Below, in pieces: positions 34,078-42,590 of a stretch of DNA of 61,055 bases. The notes under the pieces were generated by a model. That model worked only from the letters and a program-made list of their open reading frames with translations. It was not told where the DNA came from and searched no databases. This DNA comes from Oscillospiraceae bacterium (GTDB taxonomy: Bacteria; Bacillota; Clostridia; Oscillospirales; Oscillospiraceae): contig JAFOKO010000072.1 in NCBI GenBank assembly GCA_017419715.1, forward strand, positions 1-61,055, given 5' to 3'. Both the position numbers and the translations under genes were made by a program. Numbering within the stretch: position 1 is the first letter of the stretch; each line of letters opens with the position of its first letter.

Positions 34078-34320
34078 TTATTTCCGAATTTTTCTCCAAA
34101 TCCAGATGACCAGGCAGGAACCGGCGATGCACAGGGCGATGCCGGTGAGCCAGCCGCCGCCAACATTCAGCAGATTGCCAATTAGGCCGCCGACTACGCC
34201 GCCAACAAGACCGAGGAGCACATTTGCAATGATGTCATCGGACTTGCCCTTCATAATCCGGTTGGCTGCATAGCCACACAGGCCGCCGATCACGATTTCC
34301 ACGAGAAGCTTAATTAACAT
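34078..34320 (-). CDS. GlsB/YeaQ/YmgE family (transglycosylase-associated) membrane protein
   Basis: 80 residues, Gly-rich, three membrane helices: LLVEIVIGGLCGYAANRI, NVLLGLVGGVVGGLIGNLL and TGIALCIAGSCLVIWIW. This is the PF04226 pattern of small stress-related membrane proteins with no proven biochemical role. Single gene with its own SD (AAGGTGGC). The start is the only sensible one. Confidence 0.88.
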   Translation of the reverse strand: MLIKLLVEIVIGGLCGYAANRIMKGKSDDIIANVLLGLVGGVVGGLIGNLLNVGGGWLTGIALCIAGSCLVIWIWRKIRK

Positions 34321-34409
34321 GGAGAAGCCACCTTTCTTTTGTGTTCTTCGGCCCTATCATAGCACATTTTTTCAGAAATATCAAACAAAGTTTCTAAACA
34401 ACAACAGGT

Positions 34410-35621
34410 TTAGGGCTTTCGAATAAGAAGGCTGAGGACCAGCGACACCAGCGCGAGGCCGGACAGCAGGGCCAGCGGGGCCGTGAAGCCGCCCGTGGCT
34501 TCCAGCATACCGCCTGCAGCGGTGGCGGTAAGGGCGGCGGGGATCAGATTGAAGTTCATCACGGAGAAATTCAGCGGGAAGTATTTGCTTCCATAGAAGG
34601 CGGCCGTGAAGGCGGAGGAAATGGTGGGGGAAGAGCCGTAGGAGAAGCCCGTCAGACAGAGCCCCGCCACGCAAAGCGGCAGAGAATGCAGCACTGCGGC
34701 CAGTAGCGTTGTTCCTGCAGCCAGAACGGTCAAAAGATTGGCGGCCAGCATGGTTTTCTTCCGGCCCAGCTTGTCAAACAGCGAGCCGATCAGGATACGA
34801 CCCAGGCCGTTGCAGATGGAAAGAACGCCAACCAGCGTTGTGGCAAAGTCCGCGTTCGCCCCGGTGGACACGGAAAGATCCTTGGCAAAGGAGAAGACTG
34901 TGCTGCCCACGGCGGACAGGCAGACGATGCAGAAAAAGGCCAACCAGAAGGAGGGACGGCGGAGCATCTGCCCTGTGGTGCATTCCAGCGCCTCCACATC
35001 GTCGCTCCGCCCACGCCGCGTGGCAGCTGCAGGGAGCACGGTATCCGGGCCGGGCGCCCGGAGGAACAGCGCTGTTAGCCCCAGGACCACGCCAAGTGCG
35101 ATCCCGATGCAGAGGTAAGCCGTTTGCCAGCCGGGCCCTTCCATCAAAGCGGCGGCCAGCTTGCCCACCACCAGGGCGGAGGCCCCAAAGCCCATCATCA
35201 GTGTGCCGGAGCAGAGGCCCTTCTTGTCCGGGAACCAGCGGTTGACTGTGGAGATAATGACATTGTATGCCAGACCAATGCCAAGACCGCCCATCCCCCC
35301 GTAGCAGAGGTAGAGCAAAACTACAGAGCCCCCGGTGAGCCGGGAGGCCAGAATGAAGCCGCCGCCGGCCAGCAGGGCCGCCAGCAGCAGGCAGACCCGA
35401 CTGCCCAGACGCTTGCCCAGCAGTCCGCCCCCGAAGCCGCCGAGGCAGAAGCACCACATTGTAAGCGTATAGTTCAGGGCCAACTCTTTTCCGGTCCAGC
35501 CAAAGGCCTCCCCCAAGGGCGTTTTCAGAATGGACCAGGCGTAAATGACGCCCGCGAAGAGCAGGGCGGCTGTCCCGAGGATCAAAAACCCCCATCGATG
35601 CTGCAGCGTGTCGTGTTTCAT
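34410..35621 (-). CDS. MFS transporter, OFA (oxalate/formate antiporter-like) family
   Basis: About 403 residues with 12 membrane helices. The N-terminus RWGFLILGTAALLFAGVIYA followed by AWSILKTPLGEAFGW is the OFA-family signature, and the second half has SICNGLGRILIGSLFDKLGR. OFA members exchange small carboxylates such as oxalate/formate, lactate or pyruvate; the substrate here is not readable. The ATG at 35621 follows GAAGGAGATACAG; the in-frame Met at 35666 lacks an SD. No substrate enzyme is next to it. Confidence 0.85.
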   Translation of the reverse strand: MKHDTLQHRWGFLILGTAALLFAGVIYAWSILKTPLGEAFGWTGKELALNYTLTMWCFCLGGFGGGLLGKRLGSRVCLLLAALLAGGGFILASRLTGGSVVLLYLCYGGMGGLGIGLAYNVIISTVNRWFPDKKGLCSGTLMMGFGASALVVGKLAAALMEGPGWQTAYLCIGIALGVVLGLTALFLRAPGPDTVLPAAATRRGRSDDVEALECTTGQMLRRPSFWLAFFCIVCLSAVGSTVFSFAKDLSVSTGANADFATTLVGVLSICNGLGRILIGSLFDKLGRKKTMLAANLLTVLAAGTTLLAAVLHSLPLCVAGLCLTGFSYGSSPTISSAFTAAFYGSKYFPLNFSVMNFNLIPAALTATAAGGMLEATGGFTAPLALLSGLALVSLVLSLLIRKP

Positions 35622-35726
35622 GGGTCTGTATCTCCTTCGATGATCAATTCGAGGGTATGATAGCATAAACCCGGCAAAGGTGCAAGCGCTCCAGCGGCTT
35701 TTTTCCGGGAAAACGAAAAGATTATG

Positions 35727-36308
35727 TTAGGATTTTTTATTACGCTTTAAGATTCTGTCCCCAGGTCTGACCGGGCCGGTCCACCCGTTGTTATTCCAGT
35801 ATTTATAGTCTGTATATTCTGGATTCTGCTTGCCGAAGTTTTTCTGCAGCATTCTCACCATGTGGAAGTATGTTTTCGTTTTAAAGCCCGTGCGAGCCAG
35901 TCGCGTGGAATCGACCTTACGCATTTGATCGGCGGCATTAACGAGTTTTTCCGACATCGCCGATTTTCCACCGGTTCCGAGGCATTGCGTGATGATGATA
36001 GCGCGTTTGCCGAACCTCTCCTTTGCGGGGCAGTGCGGCATCCATCTGTATCCGAAATGATCCAGCAGCGTTTTCATAGCGCCCGTTGCATGAAAAACAT
36101 ACGCGGGCGAGGCGAAAACAAGCAGATCTGCTTCAAGCATTGCCTTTTCTATCTTCTGTATGTACTCCGCGTCCTTGCACAGGTGTTCATCCTTCAGAAA
36201 ACAAACGGTACGGCCCGAGCAGAAGTTGGGGCAGTCACGCGGAAGATAAAACTCGCTTATCTGGGCGTCATCTCCGAATAGATTGAGGAATATCTCTTTC
36301 AGACGATA
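35727..36308 (-). pseudogene. NAD(P)H-dependent FMN oxidoreductase, 5'-truncated
   Basis: The frame is open from the stop at 35727 back to about 36317 and reads EIFLNLFGDDAQISEFYLP, CPNFCSGRTVCFL, then LVFASPAYVFHATGAMKTLL and HFGYRWMPHCPAKE, a flavodoxin-like reductase. The first ~20-25 residues, including the flavin phosphate loop (MKxLIxNGSPR), are missing: the homology ends at 36308 where a scrap of an anti-sigma gene begins. An internal Met (MLEADLL, 36140) could start a shortened 137-residue protein without the FMN loop. Most likely dead. Confidence 0.78.
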
Positions 36309-36358
36309 TGCAGCTTGTCAACGACGCGATCAAGGCCTGGCTGTTCCTCGGAGAATAA
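36305..36358 (+). pseudogene. Remnant of an anti-sigma factor gene (last 16 codons)
   Basis: Codons read QLVNDAIKAWLFLGE then TAA, against QLVNDAIKAWPFLGE then TAG at the end of the anti-sigma gene at 1232. Some 47 of 50 bases match, and the similarity continues past the stop into a related terminator hairpin. No other part of that gene is present. It marks the breakpoint that cut off the oxidoreductase gene. Confidence 0.85.
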
Positions 36359-36375
36359 CGGCAGGCATACAAAGC

Positions 36376-36407
36376 CGGGGCTGTGATCAGAAACGATCAC
36401 AGCCCCG
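36376..36407. terminator. Perfect hairpin, paralogue of the anti-sigma terminator
   Basis: 13-bp stem CGGGGCTGTGATC / GATCACAGCCCCG with loop AGAAAC. It shares GATCAGAAACGATCACAGC with the hairpin after the anti-sigma gene at 1180-1220. It overlaps the last codons of the XRE gene ending at 36397. Confidence 0.75.
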
Positions 36408-36621
36408 ACTCCGGTTCGGTTGATTCAAATTGAAACAGTACCTCGATCGGCGTATCCACTGCCTTGGAAAGATCGAACGCCAGCTTGAGCGACGGGTTGT
36501 ACAGGCTCTTTTCCAGCCGCATGATGGTCTCTCTTCGCACGCCGACCATCTCTGCCAATTGTTCCTGGGTGAGTCCCTTGGCCTGCCGATAACGCTTCAG
36601 ATGACAGATAAAGCCGTCCAT
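36397..36621 (-). CDS. XRE-family transcriptional regulator
   Basis: 74 residues, one helix-turn-helix: KRYRQAKGLTQEQLAEMV then GVRRETIMRLEKSLYNPSL, the classic lambda-Cro/XRE module, and little else. Such short regulators of the YozG/YgzD type usually pair with a small membrane protein, here the DUF3796 gene three bases upstream. It probably binds the perfect palindrome in front of that gene and controls its own operon. The last residues (STEPESGL) run into the copied hairpin, so its 3' end may have been changed by the rearrangement. Confidence 0.88.
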   Translation of the reverse strand: MDGFICHLKRYRQAKGLTQEQLAEMVGVRRETIMRLEKSLYNPSLKLAFDLSKAVDTPIEVLFQFESTEPESGL

Positions 36622-36624
36622 AGA

Positions 36625-37080
36625 TCAAAGCTCGCTTTCGCTGCAGTCTTCGCAGTCGTAGTGATAGAGCAGATATTGGGAGAGAAAACTGCCGAGCGCA
36701 AAGGTAAGCGCCAGCATAATTGTGAGAAACATCAGCTTCACTTCGCTGATCTGCAGAGCAAGCGCCCCAGCCAGCTGCACCCACACAGCCTCGGCAACAC
36801 TCGTAAGCATCAGCGCCAGGAGCGAAATCCCGCCGCAGAGCGAATACGCCTTGCGCTCCGCCCGAAGCTTGTTTTGCAGAAAGCGCTCGTCCATCAGCGT
36901 CGCAGACATTTTTCCCTCGTAATAAAACCCGAAAAAGCCAAAGAATCCAAAAAAGACGAAGGGGAAGAAGCCTTGGGAAAGCCGATAGGTGGCAAGCCCC
37001 GCGAAGCCGAGAAACCCCAACAATCCAAGCAGCCCCAGACGAGGACTGATCTTGCGCGTATACTTTGATGCGTGCTTCAT
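36625..37080 (-). CDS. DUF3796-like membrane protein
   Basis: 151 residues with about four membrane helices in two pairs: GLLGLLGFLGFAGLA and FFPFVFFGFFGFFGFYY, then LCGGISLLALMLTSVAEA and LMFLTIMLALTFALGS. The Phe/Gly-rich first pair fits DUF3796 proteins, which regularly sit directly upstream of a short XRE regulator as here. Function unknown; the pair resembles a sensor-regulator unit. SD TGGAGGGCAACT. Promoter and operator are well defined upstream. Confidence 0.75.
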   Translation of the reverse strand: MKHASKYTRKISPRLGLLGLLGFLGFAGLATYRLSQGFFPFVFFGFFGFFGFYYEGKMSATLMDERFLQNKLRAERKAYSLCGGISLLALMLTSVAEAVWVQLAGALALQISEVKLMFLTIMLALTFALGSFLSQYLLYHYDCEDCSESEL

Positions 37081-37096
37081 AGTTGCCCTCCAAAAT

Positions 37097-37133
37097 GTGA
37101 TATATTTGTCACTTTGTATGACAAATATATCAC
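37097..37133. promoter_or_regulatory. Perfect palindromic operator
   Basis: GTGATATATTTGTCA / TGACAAATATATCAC, 15-bp perfect arms around a 7-base centre. It covers the -10 box and start region of the promoter for the DUF3796-XRE operon, so a bound protein would block transcription. The XRE protein encoded next door is the obvious candidate. Confidence 0.8.
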
Positions 37134-37152
37134 ATCAAAAAGGCGTTGTCAA
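37124..37152 (-). promoter_or_regulatory. Promoter of DUF3796-XRE operon
   Basis: On the minus strand perfect TTGACA, 17-base spacer, TATATT, 44 bases before the ATG at 37080. Overlaps the palindromic operator. Confidence 0.85.
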
Positions 37153-37161
37153 GCCATTTTT

Positions 37162-37185
37162 GGGCGGCCAGAGGTCTGGCCGCCC
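37162..37185. repeat. GC-rich palindrome (REP-like)
   Basis: Perfect 11-bp stem GGGCGGCCAGA / TCTGGCCGCCC with a 2-base centre, followed by TACG. Same style as the palindromes at 1133, 7479 and 10112. Confidence 0.55.
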
Positions 37186-37226
37186 TACGCAAGGCAATCG
37201 CTGAACTGCCCCCTGATTTCATTTGC

Positions 37227-37664
37227 TCAAAGGCCCTGATAGAACGCGACGGCGGCGGTAATTTCGCTTTCGGTGGGATGTCCCTTCGCAATGCCGCCGA
37301 CCAGCTTGAACGGCCCGAAGGTATCAAAGCCCAGGCAGCCGTATTCACCGATCTCCCGGCATTTCTTTTGCGCGGCAATCTGGCGAATGGCTTTCAAAAA
37401 GCTTCCCGTTGGCGCGCCGTGTGTGTAAATATAAAAAACATCTCTGCCCTCCGGTAAATGCGACGCCGCAAACTCGAGAAGCTGCTTGGCGAAGGCGTTG
37501 AAATAAATGCCCGACGCAAACCCAATGCGCGCATAGGAGGACAAATCGGCATCCGGCTGTGCCGTCACATCGATCAGCGTGACTTCCTCCCTCGCGGCAA
37601 TGGCGTCGAGCAGCTTTTTCGTGTTGCCGTGATGCGCGGAATAATATACGATCGCCGTTTTCAT
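37227..37664 (-). CDS. Flavodoxin family protein
   Basis: 145 residues. The N-terminal FMN phosphate loop is clear: IVYYSAHHGNTKKLLDAIAA (residues 5-24). Later stretches FASGIYFNAFAKQLLEFA and FYIYTHGAPTGSFLKAIRQ fit the flavin-ring loops. A small electron carrier or flavodoxin-type reductase, cytoplasmic. SD AAGGAGAAGGGCAAC. It stands alone, divergent from the gene at 37787. Confidence 0.88.
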   Translation of the reverse strand: MKTAIVYYSAHHGNTKKLLDAIAAREEVTLIDVTAQPDADLSSYARIGFASGIYFNAFAKQLLEFAASHLPEGRDVFYIYTHGAPTGSFLKAIRQIAAQKKCREIGEYGCLGFDTFGPFKLVGGIAKGHPTESEITAAVAFYQGL

Positions 37665-37786
37665 GTTGCCCTTCTCCTTTGCTCGGATAGCAGTTTTCGC
37701 AATCAGACAGAATGGAATGTCTATTAATATTATACTGGAAAAACAGTTTTTTTCAAGTCTTGTTTTGGTGATCTCGTTCCTGTATT

Positions 37787-38140
37787 ATGAAAGACACTTC
37801 TTATAGAAAGCGGGTTTTAGCGGGAAATGCTGTGCGATTATCTGCGTGCCATCTGGGCATCCAAACGGCCCAGGGAAAGCACTCCCCCGACGATTATTTC
37901 GCCGTGCTGAACAGCCTCTTCCGCCCCCTGCTCCTGGACGGGATCACCATGCTGGAGCTGGCCGGGAAAACCGCACTTGCGCAAGAGTTTACCGTCTTGC
38001 AGCGGCAGTTTCTGCCCTTTCTGCGCGGGTCAAGGGAAGAACTGTTATGCAGGATGCTTTCTTTGGATCGATTACATGATTTGGCAGAGCAATTCGCCCA
38101 TTTGATCGAACAGCAGATATGGCAAAGGGAGGAATTATAA
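37787..38140 (+). CDS. Hypothetical helical protein
   Basis: 117 residues, no membrane helix, rich in Leu (DDYFAVLNSLFRPLLLDGIT, LAGKTALAQEFTVLQRQFL). It looks all-helical. The stop is next to the ATG of the following gene (TAA then ATGATG), so they are one unit, and that partner is broken by a frameshift. No good SD is visible. I do not recognise a family. Confidence 0.5.
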   Translation: MKDTSYRKRVLAGNAVRLSACHLGIQTAQGKHSPDDYFAVLNSLFRPLLLDGITMLELAGKTALAQEFTVLQRQFLPFLRGSREELLCRMLSLDRLHDLAEQFAHLIEQQIWQREEL

Positions 38141-38670
38141 ATGATGAAAGAAACGGTTTTTTACCATGGCAGCGTGATTGGCGGCCTTGACACCATTCTC
38201 GCAAACGCGAAATCCCATGTTGACGGGGGCAAGGTCGCCTATTTTTCGACTGACCGGGTCTATGCCGTGGTCTGCTGCAGGTGCAGACAGGAAAACTTTG
38301 TCACGATGAGGCCAAAAGATGGGATACAGCATTATTTTGGACGCTTCCCGGAGCAGTTGAAGGTTTTGTATGAGGGAAAAGAGGGCTTTCTTACCGGCCC
38401 GTTTCTCACGCAAATCTGAAAAACACCAAGGGCCACACCTGGGAAAGCCCCGTGGATGTGCCCGTGGTACTTTTGGAGCATGTTCCCAATGTCTATGCCG
38501 AAATTCTCGCGGAGGAGGCCACCGGGCATGTGATCGTCCATCGCTATGCCGAGATCGACCCCGCCGAACAGAAAATGCACGCAAACTACATCCGGGACCA
38601 TTTGGACGATCCGTTCTGCGCGGCCTATCGGGAGTTCCTGTATCAGCACTTTTCCCCGCTCTGGGATTGA
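38141..38670 (+). pseudogene. Hypothetical protein, split by a one-base frameshift
   Basis: Two overlapping frames make one protein of about 176 residues. The first part (MMKETVFYHGSVIGGLDTI to KVLYEGKEGFL) runs off frame at about 38390 and stops at 38419; the second frame carries on with YRPVSHANLKNTKGHTWESP, VDVPVVLLEHVPNVYAEIL and ends FLYQHFSPLWD at 38670. Joining GGCTTTCT to TACCGG needs one inserted base, so a single-base deletion explains it. A sequencing or assembly error is possible. Function unknown; it follows the gene at 37787 without a gap. Confidence 0.72.
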
Positions 38671-38734
38671 TCGGAGCTGAGCGACACAGGGGGGCGTTCT
38701 CTGTGTTCTTCGTGTTCCCGTCAGAAAACGCAGA

Positions 38735-39631
38735 TCAATGATCTGAAAAGTGATACATCAAATTCAGAGAATCCGGCGCATCCTCGTCGATATAGCCGGT
38801 ATCGACAAAGCCCGCCTTTTCATAGACCCGGAGCGCCGCAGCGTCGGTCTTTTTGACGCAGACCTCTACACAGTCGTATTTCCGCTCTTGTTCGAGCTCA
38901 GACAGAATCATGCGTAACGCGGCGGTGCCGCAGCCCTTCCCCTGAAATCGAGCGTCGACCATGAATTGCTGCAGATCATAGCAGGCGGGCTCATCGTCCA
39001 GATCCCGCACCAGGGCAACGCCGATCACGGTGTCGTCTTCCGCGATTCCGATGACCCTGGCCCGGTCGTTCCGATACACATAGCCTCTGGCCAGGATGCC
39101 CAAGGGACTGTCCAGAAACCCCTTTTGCTCTTCCCGGATCGACAGGTTTCTGAACGCCAGCCAGTTTTCCTCGTTTACTTCAATCAGCTTGAGCATTGTT
39201 TCATCCTCCAGATTTGTTGGAAGGTCAACTTCATAACACAGAAAACTGTCAGCGGCGTTACAATCGCCGTGCCGGTTTGTGACCATATCAAAGCTTTCGT
39301 CCGCAAAGGGAAAACGCCCGGCTCCCTCCGCCTCCTTGAAATCGATCTCCAGCGGCAGCAGCACTTCCCTGCACAGCTTCACGCTGGGCGGGTAGGCCTC
39401 GATTGCCGCCGTATTTTTGTTGGGGTGACGGAGGGAAAGCAGAAACTCGCCGCCGCCGGTTTCCATATCCAGCAGCTTCATGCGGTCAGTTCGGTATTTT
39501 TGAATGATCTCCCGAAAGTCCCACGGTTCTTCTTCCTCGTATCTGCCGTGAATATGGGAAAAGTCCCACCCGTGGATATGGGCAACGGCCTCTTCCTGCT
39601 TCCAGATTTCTTTTAGCTGTTCTGTGTTCAT
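38735..39631 (-). CDS. Methyltransferase fragment fused in frame to a GNAT acetyltransferase
   Basis: 298 residues. Residues 1-~126 are the first part of a SAM methyltransferase (KLLDMETGGGEFLLSLRH is the SAM loop; SFDMVTNRHGDCNA ends it), missing its C-terminal half. Residues 146-298 are a complete GNAT: LQQFMVDARFQGKGCGTAAL is the acetyl-CoA loop and RVYEKAGFVDTGY the C-terminal motif. The 19 residues between read like untranslated leader: GGAGG lies 8 bases before the ATG at 39196, the natural GNAT start. So a deletion joined two genes, and the GNAT can still be made alone from 39196. Confidence 0.82.
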   Translation of the reverse strand: MNTEQLKEIWKQEEAVAHIHGWDFSHIHGRYEEEEPWDFREIIQKYRTDRMKLLDMETGGGEFLLSLRHPNKNTAAIEAYPPSVKLCREVLLPLEIDFKEAEGAGRFPFADESFDMVTNRHGDCNAADSFLCYEVDLPTNLEDETMLKLIEVNEENWLAFRNLSIREEQKGFLDSPLGILARGYVYRNDRARVIGIAEDDTVIGVALVRDLDDEPACYDLQQFMVDARFQGKGCGTAALRMILSELEQERKYDCVEVCVKKTDAAALRVYEKAGFVDTGYIDEDAPDSLNLMYHFSDH

Positions 39632-39678
39632 TTAAACTGCTCCTTCAAAAGATATTTGATGTTGTATTTTCCTTTGAA

Positions 39679-39755
39679 CGGTACAGTTCCTGACAAACTC
39701 CTGCACAGAACGATTTTACTCGATACAGATCGTTGTCAGTGATGGAACTGTACCG
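39679..39755. repeat. 77-bp inverted-repeat element
   Basis: Perfect 12-bp ends CGGTACAGTTCC / GGAACTGTACCG with further inner pairing TGACAA / TTGTCA and GAACGAT / ATCGTT. It lies between the GNAT fusion and the epimerase gene. It could be a terminator-like structure of the epimerase or a very small MITE. Confidence 0.5.
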
Positions 39756-39760
39756 AGCAG

Positions 39761-40684
39761 CTAATTCGTTTTATCATTGGGTAGCTCCAAATTGTTTTCA
39801 ATATATTCCAGATAGGGCTTGCGGCGGTAAACGCTATTGAGGTTATTTCTATACCACGCGAATTCCTCTCTCAGACCCTGCTCCAGCGGAACCGTGTCCG
39901 GCATCAGTTCGTTCTGTCTGCCTACGTCAAGCACATATTCATAATCGTAGAAGCAGAAATACTCCCTCTGCGGAATCTCTTTGCCGACGCTGACAAATTC
40001 AACGGGTTTGCCCGCCGCCTTGTAGCACAGCGCAACCCATTCCCGAATGCTGACAGCCTCCCTGTTGCCGACGTTGAAAACGTGGTGCTCCGGGTGCTTG
40101 GCAATCAGAATTTCAACAAAGCGGCAAAGATCGGAAACGTTGAAGAATTGGAGCTTCATACTGCCGTCTTGCGGAAGATAGAACGTCCTGTCCTGCATCG
40201 CGCAATCAAACGGAAATGCTTCCCGGTAGAGGTTTTCGTAAATGCCGTAAAAGTAGGGAGGCCGGAGGATATACGCATGCGGAACCTGCGCTTGCAGATA
40301 TTGCTCTGCTTTCAGCTTATTCATGCCGTAATCTCCCCATACGGAATTATAGCCGCATGGCTGCTCTTCTGTAAAGGGCTGCGGATTCGTTTCGGGATAA
40401 ACCGCGCTGGAACTGATGAAAATGTAATCGTCAAAGTCAATGCCGGAATCCAGCAGCGTTTTGACATGTTCCTCCGTATAGGCGGTAATGTCGAGAATCA
40501 AATCAAAGTGCTTGCCGCGCAAGCAATCCCCCAACTGTGTCCTGTCGCAGTTGATATGCGCTGCGCCTTCCACCTGCGGCCTGTTGCCGCGGTTGAGCAC
40601 CGTCACAGCGTTACCCTTGGAAATAAAAAACACCGCAGCATATTGACTGACAAAGGTTGTTCCGCCCGTGATAAGGATTTTCAT
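39761..40684 (-). CDS. NAD-dependent epimerase/dehydratase family protein
   Basis: About 307 residues of the extended SDR type. The nucleotide-binding start is ILITGGTTFVSQYAAVFF, a variant of the usual TGGxGFIG; YGMNKLKAEQYL carries the catalytic Tyr-x3-Lys, and YILRPPYFYG follows. Likely acts on a nucleotide sugar; which one is not clear. The ATG at 40684 follows GAAAGGAGTACCC. No other sugar gene is nearby. Confidence 0.85.
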   Translation of the reverse strand: MKILITGGTTFVSQYAAVFFISKGNAVTVLNRGNRPQVEGAAHINCDRTQLGDCLRGKHFDLILDITAYTEEHVKTLLDSGIDFDDYIFISSSAVYPETNPQPFTEEQPCGYNSVWGDYGMNKLKAEQYLQAQVPHAYILRPPYFYGIYENLYREAFPFDCAMQDRTFYLPQDGSMKLQFFNVSDLCRFVEILIAKHPEHHVFNVGNREAVSIREWVALCYKAAGKPVEFVSVGKEIPQREYFCFYDYEYVLDVGRQNELMPDTVPLEQGLREEFAWYRNNLNSVYRRKPYLEYIENNLELPNDKTN

Positions 40685-40782
40685 GGGTACTCCTTTCAGA
40701 ATAAGCGTCTGTGCTGCCGCAGGCAACTCATAACTTGGCGAAGCCAATCATCACTCATAACGCGCCGCAGGCGATCCTAACT

Positions 40783-40799
40783 GCCGCGCTCCGCGCGGC
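40783..40799 (-). terminator. Hairpin after guaA
   Basis: GCCGCGC / GCGCGGC with a 3-base loop, directly after the guaA stop codon. No U tract, so weak. Confidence 0.4.
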
Positions 40800-42332
40800 T
40801 TACTCCCACTCCACCGTTGCGGGCGGCTTGGAGGAGATGTCGTAGACCACGCGGGTGACGCCCGGGACCTCGTTGGTGATGCGGGAGCTGGCGCGCTCCA
40901 GAACCTCATAGGGCAGGCGCGTCCAGGCGGCGGTCATGAAGTCGTCGGTGGACACGGCGCGCAGGGCTACGGTGTCGCCATAGGCGCGGCCGTCGCCGAT
41001 CACGCCCACGCTGCGCGCGTCGGTGAGGACGGCGAAGTACTGATCCGGCATGGGATTGGGATGGCCGGCGGCGATCTCCTCGCGGAAGATGGCGTCCGCC
41101 TCGCGCAGGCGGCTCAGCTTGTCGGCGGTGATCTCGCCCAGGATGCGGACGGCCAGGCCGGGGCCGGGGAAGGGCTGGCGCCAGACCAGCTCATGCGGCA
41201 GGCCGAGGGTCTCGCCCAGGCGGCGCACCTCGTCCTTAAACAGCTCACGCAGGGGCTCCACCAGCTCGTCAAAGTCGATGACATCCGGCAGGCCGCCCAC
41301 ATTGTGGTGGCTCTTGATGACGGCGGAATCGCCCTTGCCGCTCTCGATCACGTCGGGATAGATCGTGCCCTGGGCCAGGGCATTGACATGGCCCAGCTTC
41401 TTGGCCTCGGCTTCAAAGACGCGAATGAAGGCCTCGCCGATGATCTTGCGCTTACGCTCCGGCTCAGTGACCCCGGCCAGGGCGCTCAGGAAACGCTCGC
41501 TGGCGTCCACGCAGATCAGCTTGTCCCCAAACAGGGGGTGGAAGGTGTCCTCCACCAACTTGGCCTCGCCCTTGCGGAGCAGGCCGTGGTCCACGAACAC
41601 GCAAGTAAGGCGCTCGCCCACGGCGCGATGCAGCAGCAGGGCCGCCACGGAGGAATCTACGCCGCCGGAGAGGGCCAGCAGGACAGTCTTGCCCGCTAAC
41701 TTCTCACGCAGCGCTTCCACGGCCCGCTCGGCGTAGTTTTCCATGCTCCACTCGCCGCTGCAGCCGCATATTTCAAAGAGAAAATTGTGCAGCATTGCGC
41801 TGCCGTATTCACTGTGCGTGACCTCGGGGTGGAACTGCACGCCGTAGAGTTTGCGGCTGTCGTCGCCCATGGCGGCACAGGGGCAGTGTGCGGTCGCTGC
41901 CAGCGTGCGGAAACCGACGGGCGGCTTGCTGATGTAGTCGCGGTGGCTCATCCAGCATACGCTGGTACGGGGCACGCCCTTAAACAGCGGGTGATCCTCC
42001 ACGGTCAGTTCCGTCTTTCCGTATTCTCCTGCCTGGGCCGCAGGGCTGACCTCGCCGCCGCCCATCCAGGTCAAGAGCTGATCGCCGTAGCAGATGCCCA
42101 GAATGGGGATGCCGAGCTCCATCACGGCGGGATCGTAGTGAGGGGATGCGGGATCGTAGACGCTGTTGGGGCCGCCTGTGAAGATGATACCCTTGTAGCC
42201 TGCCGCCCGAATCTCCTCCGGGGAAATCTTCCAGCAGGGCTTGATCTCCGCATAGACCCGCTGATCCCGGACACGCCGGGCAATGAGCTGATTATACTGT
42301 CCGCCAAAATCCAATACCAGGATTTTTTCCAT
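40800..42332 (-). CDS. guaA: GMP synthase (glutamine-hydrolysing)
   Basis: 510 residues, full length. It converts XMP to GMP with glutamine and ATP. The N-terminal amidotransferase has [11 protein letters not shown] with the catalytic Cys, and [10 protein letters not shown] with the His; the ATP pyrophosphatase domain has the PP-loop [17 protein letters not shown]; the dimer domain ends with [17 protein letters not shown], the universal C-terminus. The ATG at 42332 follows AAAGGAGG. It is a single gene. Confidence 0.97.
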   Translation of the reverse strand: MEKILVLDFGGQYNQLIARRVRDQRVYAEIKPCWKISPEEIRAAGYKGIIFTGGPNSVYDPASPHYDPAVMELGIPILGICYGDQLLTWMGGGEVSPAAQAGEYGKTELTVEDHPLFKGVPRTSVCWMSHRDYISKPPVGFRTLAATAHCPCAAMGDDSRKLYGVQFHPEVTHSEYGSAMLHNFLFEICGCSGEWSMENYAERAVEALREKLAGKTVLLALSGGVDSSVAALLLHRAVGERLTCVFVDHGLLRKGEAKLVEDTFHPLFGDKLICVDASERFLSALAGVTEPERKRKIIGEAFIRVFEAEAKKLGHVNALAQGTIYPDVIESGKGDSAVIKSHHNVGGLPDVIDFDELVEPLRELFKDEVRRLGETLGLPHELVWRQPFPGPGLAVRILGEITADKLSRLREADAIFREEIAAGHPNPMPDQYFAVLTDARSVGVIGDGRAYGDTVALRAVSTDDFMTAAWTRLPYEVLERASSRITNEVPGVTRVVYDISSKPPATVEWE

Positions 42333-42507
42333 GCCATATTCCTCCTTTAACCGTTTTTTGCCGAATAACGGATGATGATACCATATCATAGCACAAAAAC
42401 GGCGGAAAATCAATTCGTGTTCATTGCAATTTGAGGACATGGCTGAAAAAATCGCTGAATGTGTTGTTTGTACCGGGGAACGGGGATCAGAGGCCGTAAG
42501 GGACGAA

Positions 42508-42551
42508 TTCCCCGTCCTGCTCCGTACAGAGTTGCGGTGCAGGACGGGGAA
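42508..42551. terminator. Hairpin downstream of the PHP phosphatase gene
   Basis: 13-bp perfect stem TTCCCCGTCCTGC / GCAGGACGGGGAA with an 18-base loop, between the PHP gene end (42591) and guaA. No clear U tract. Confidence 0.5.
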
Positions 42552-42590
42552 CAAATTGTCGGAGCTGCAGATCGAATGACTTGACAGGCA

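Noticed and set aside
35727..36140. Treating the 137-residue oxidoreductase reading as a complete gene
   Set aside because: Homology continues upstream of that Met in the same frame and then ends at a rearrangement scar, so it is a truncated gene.
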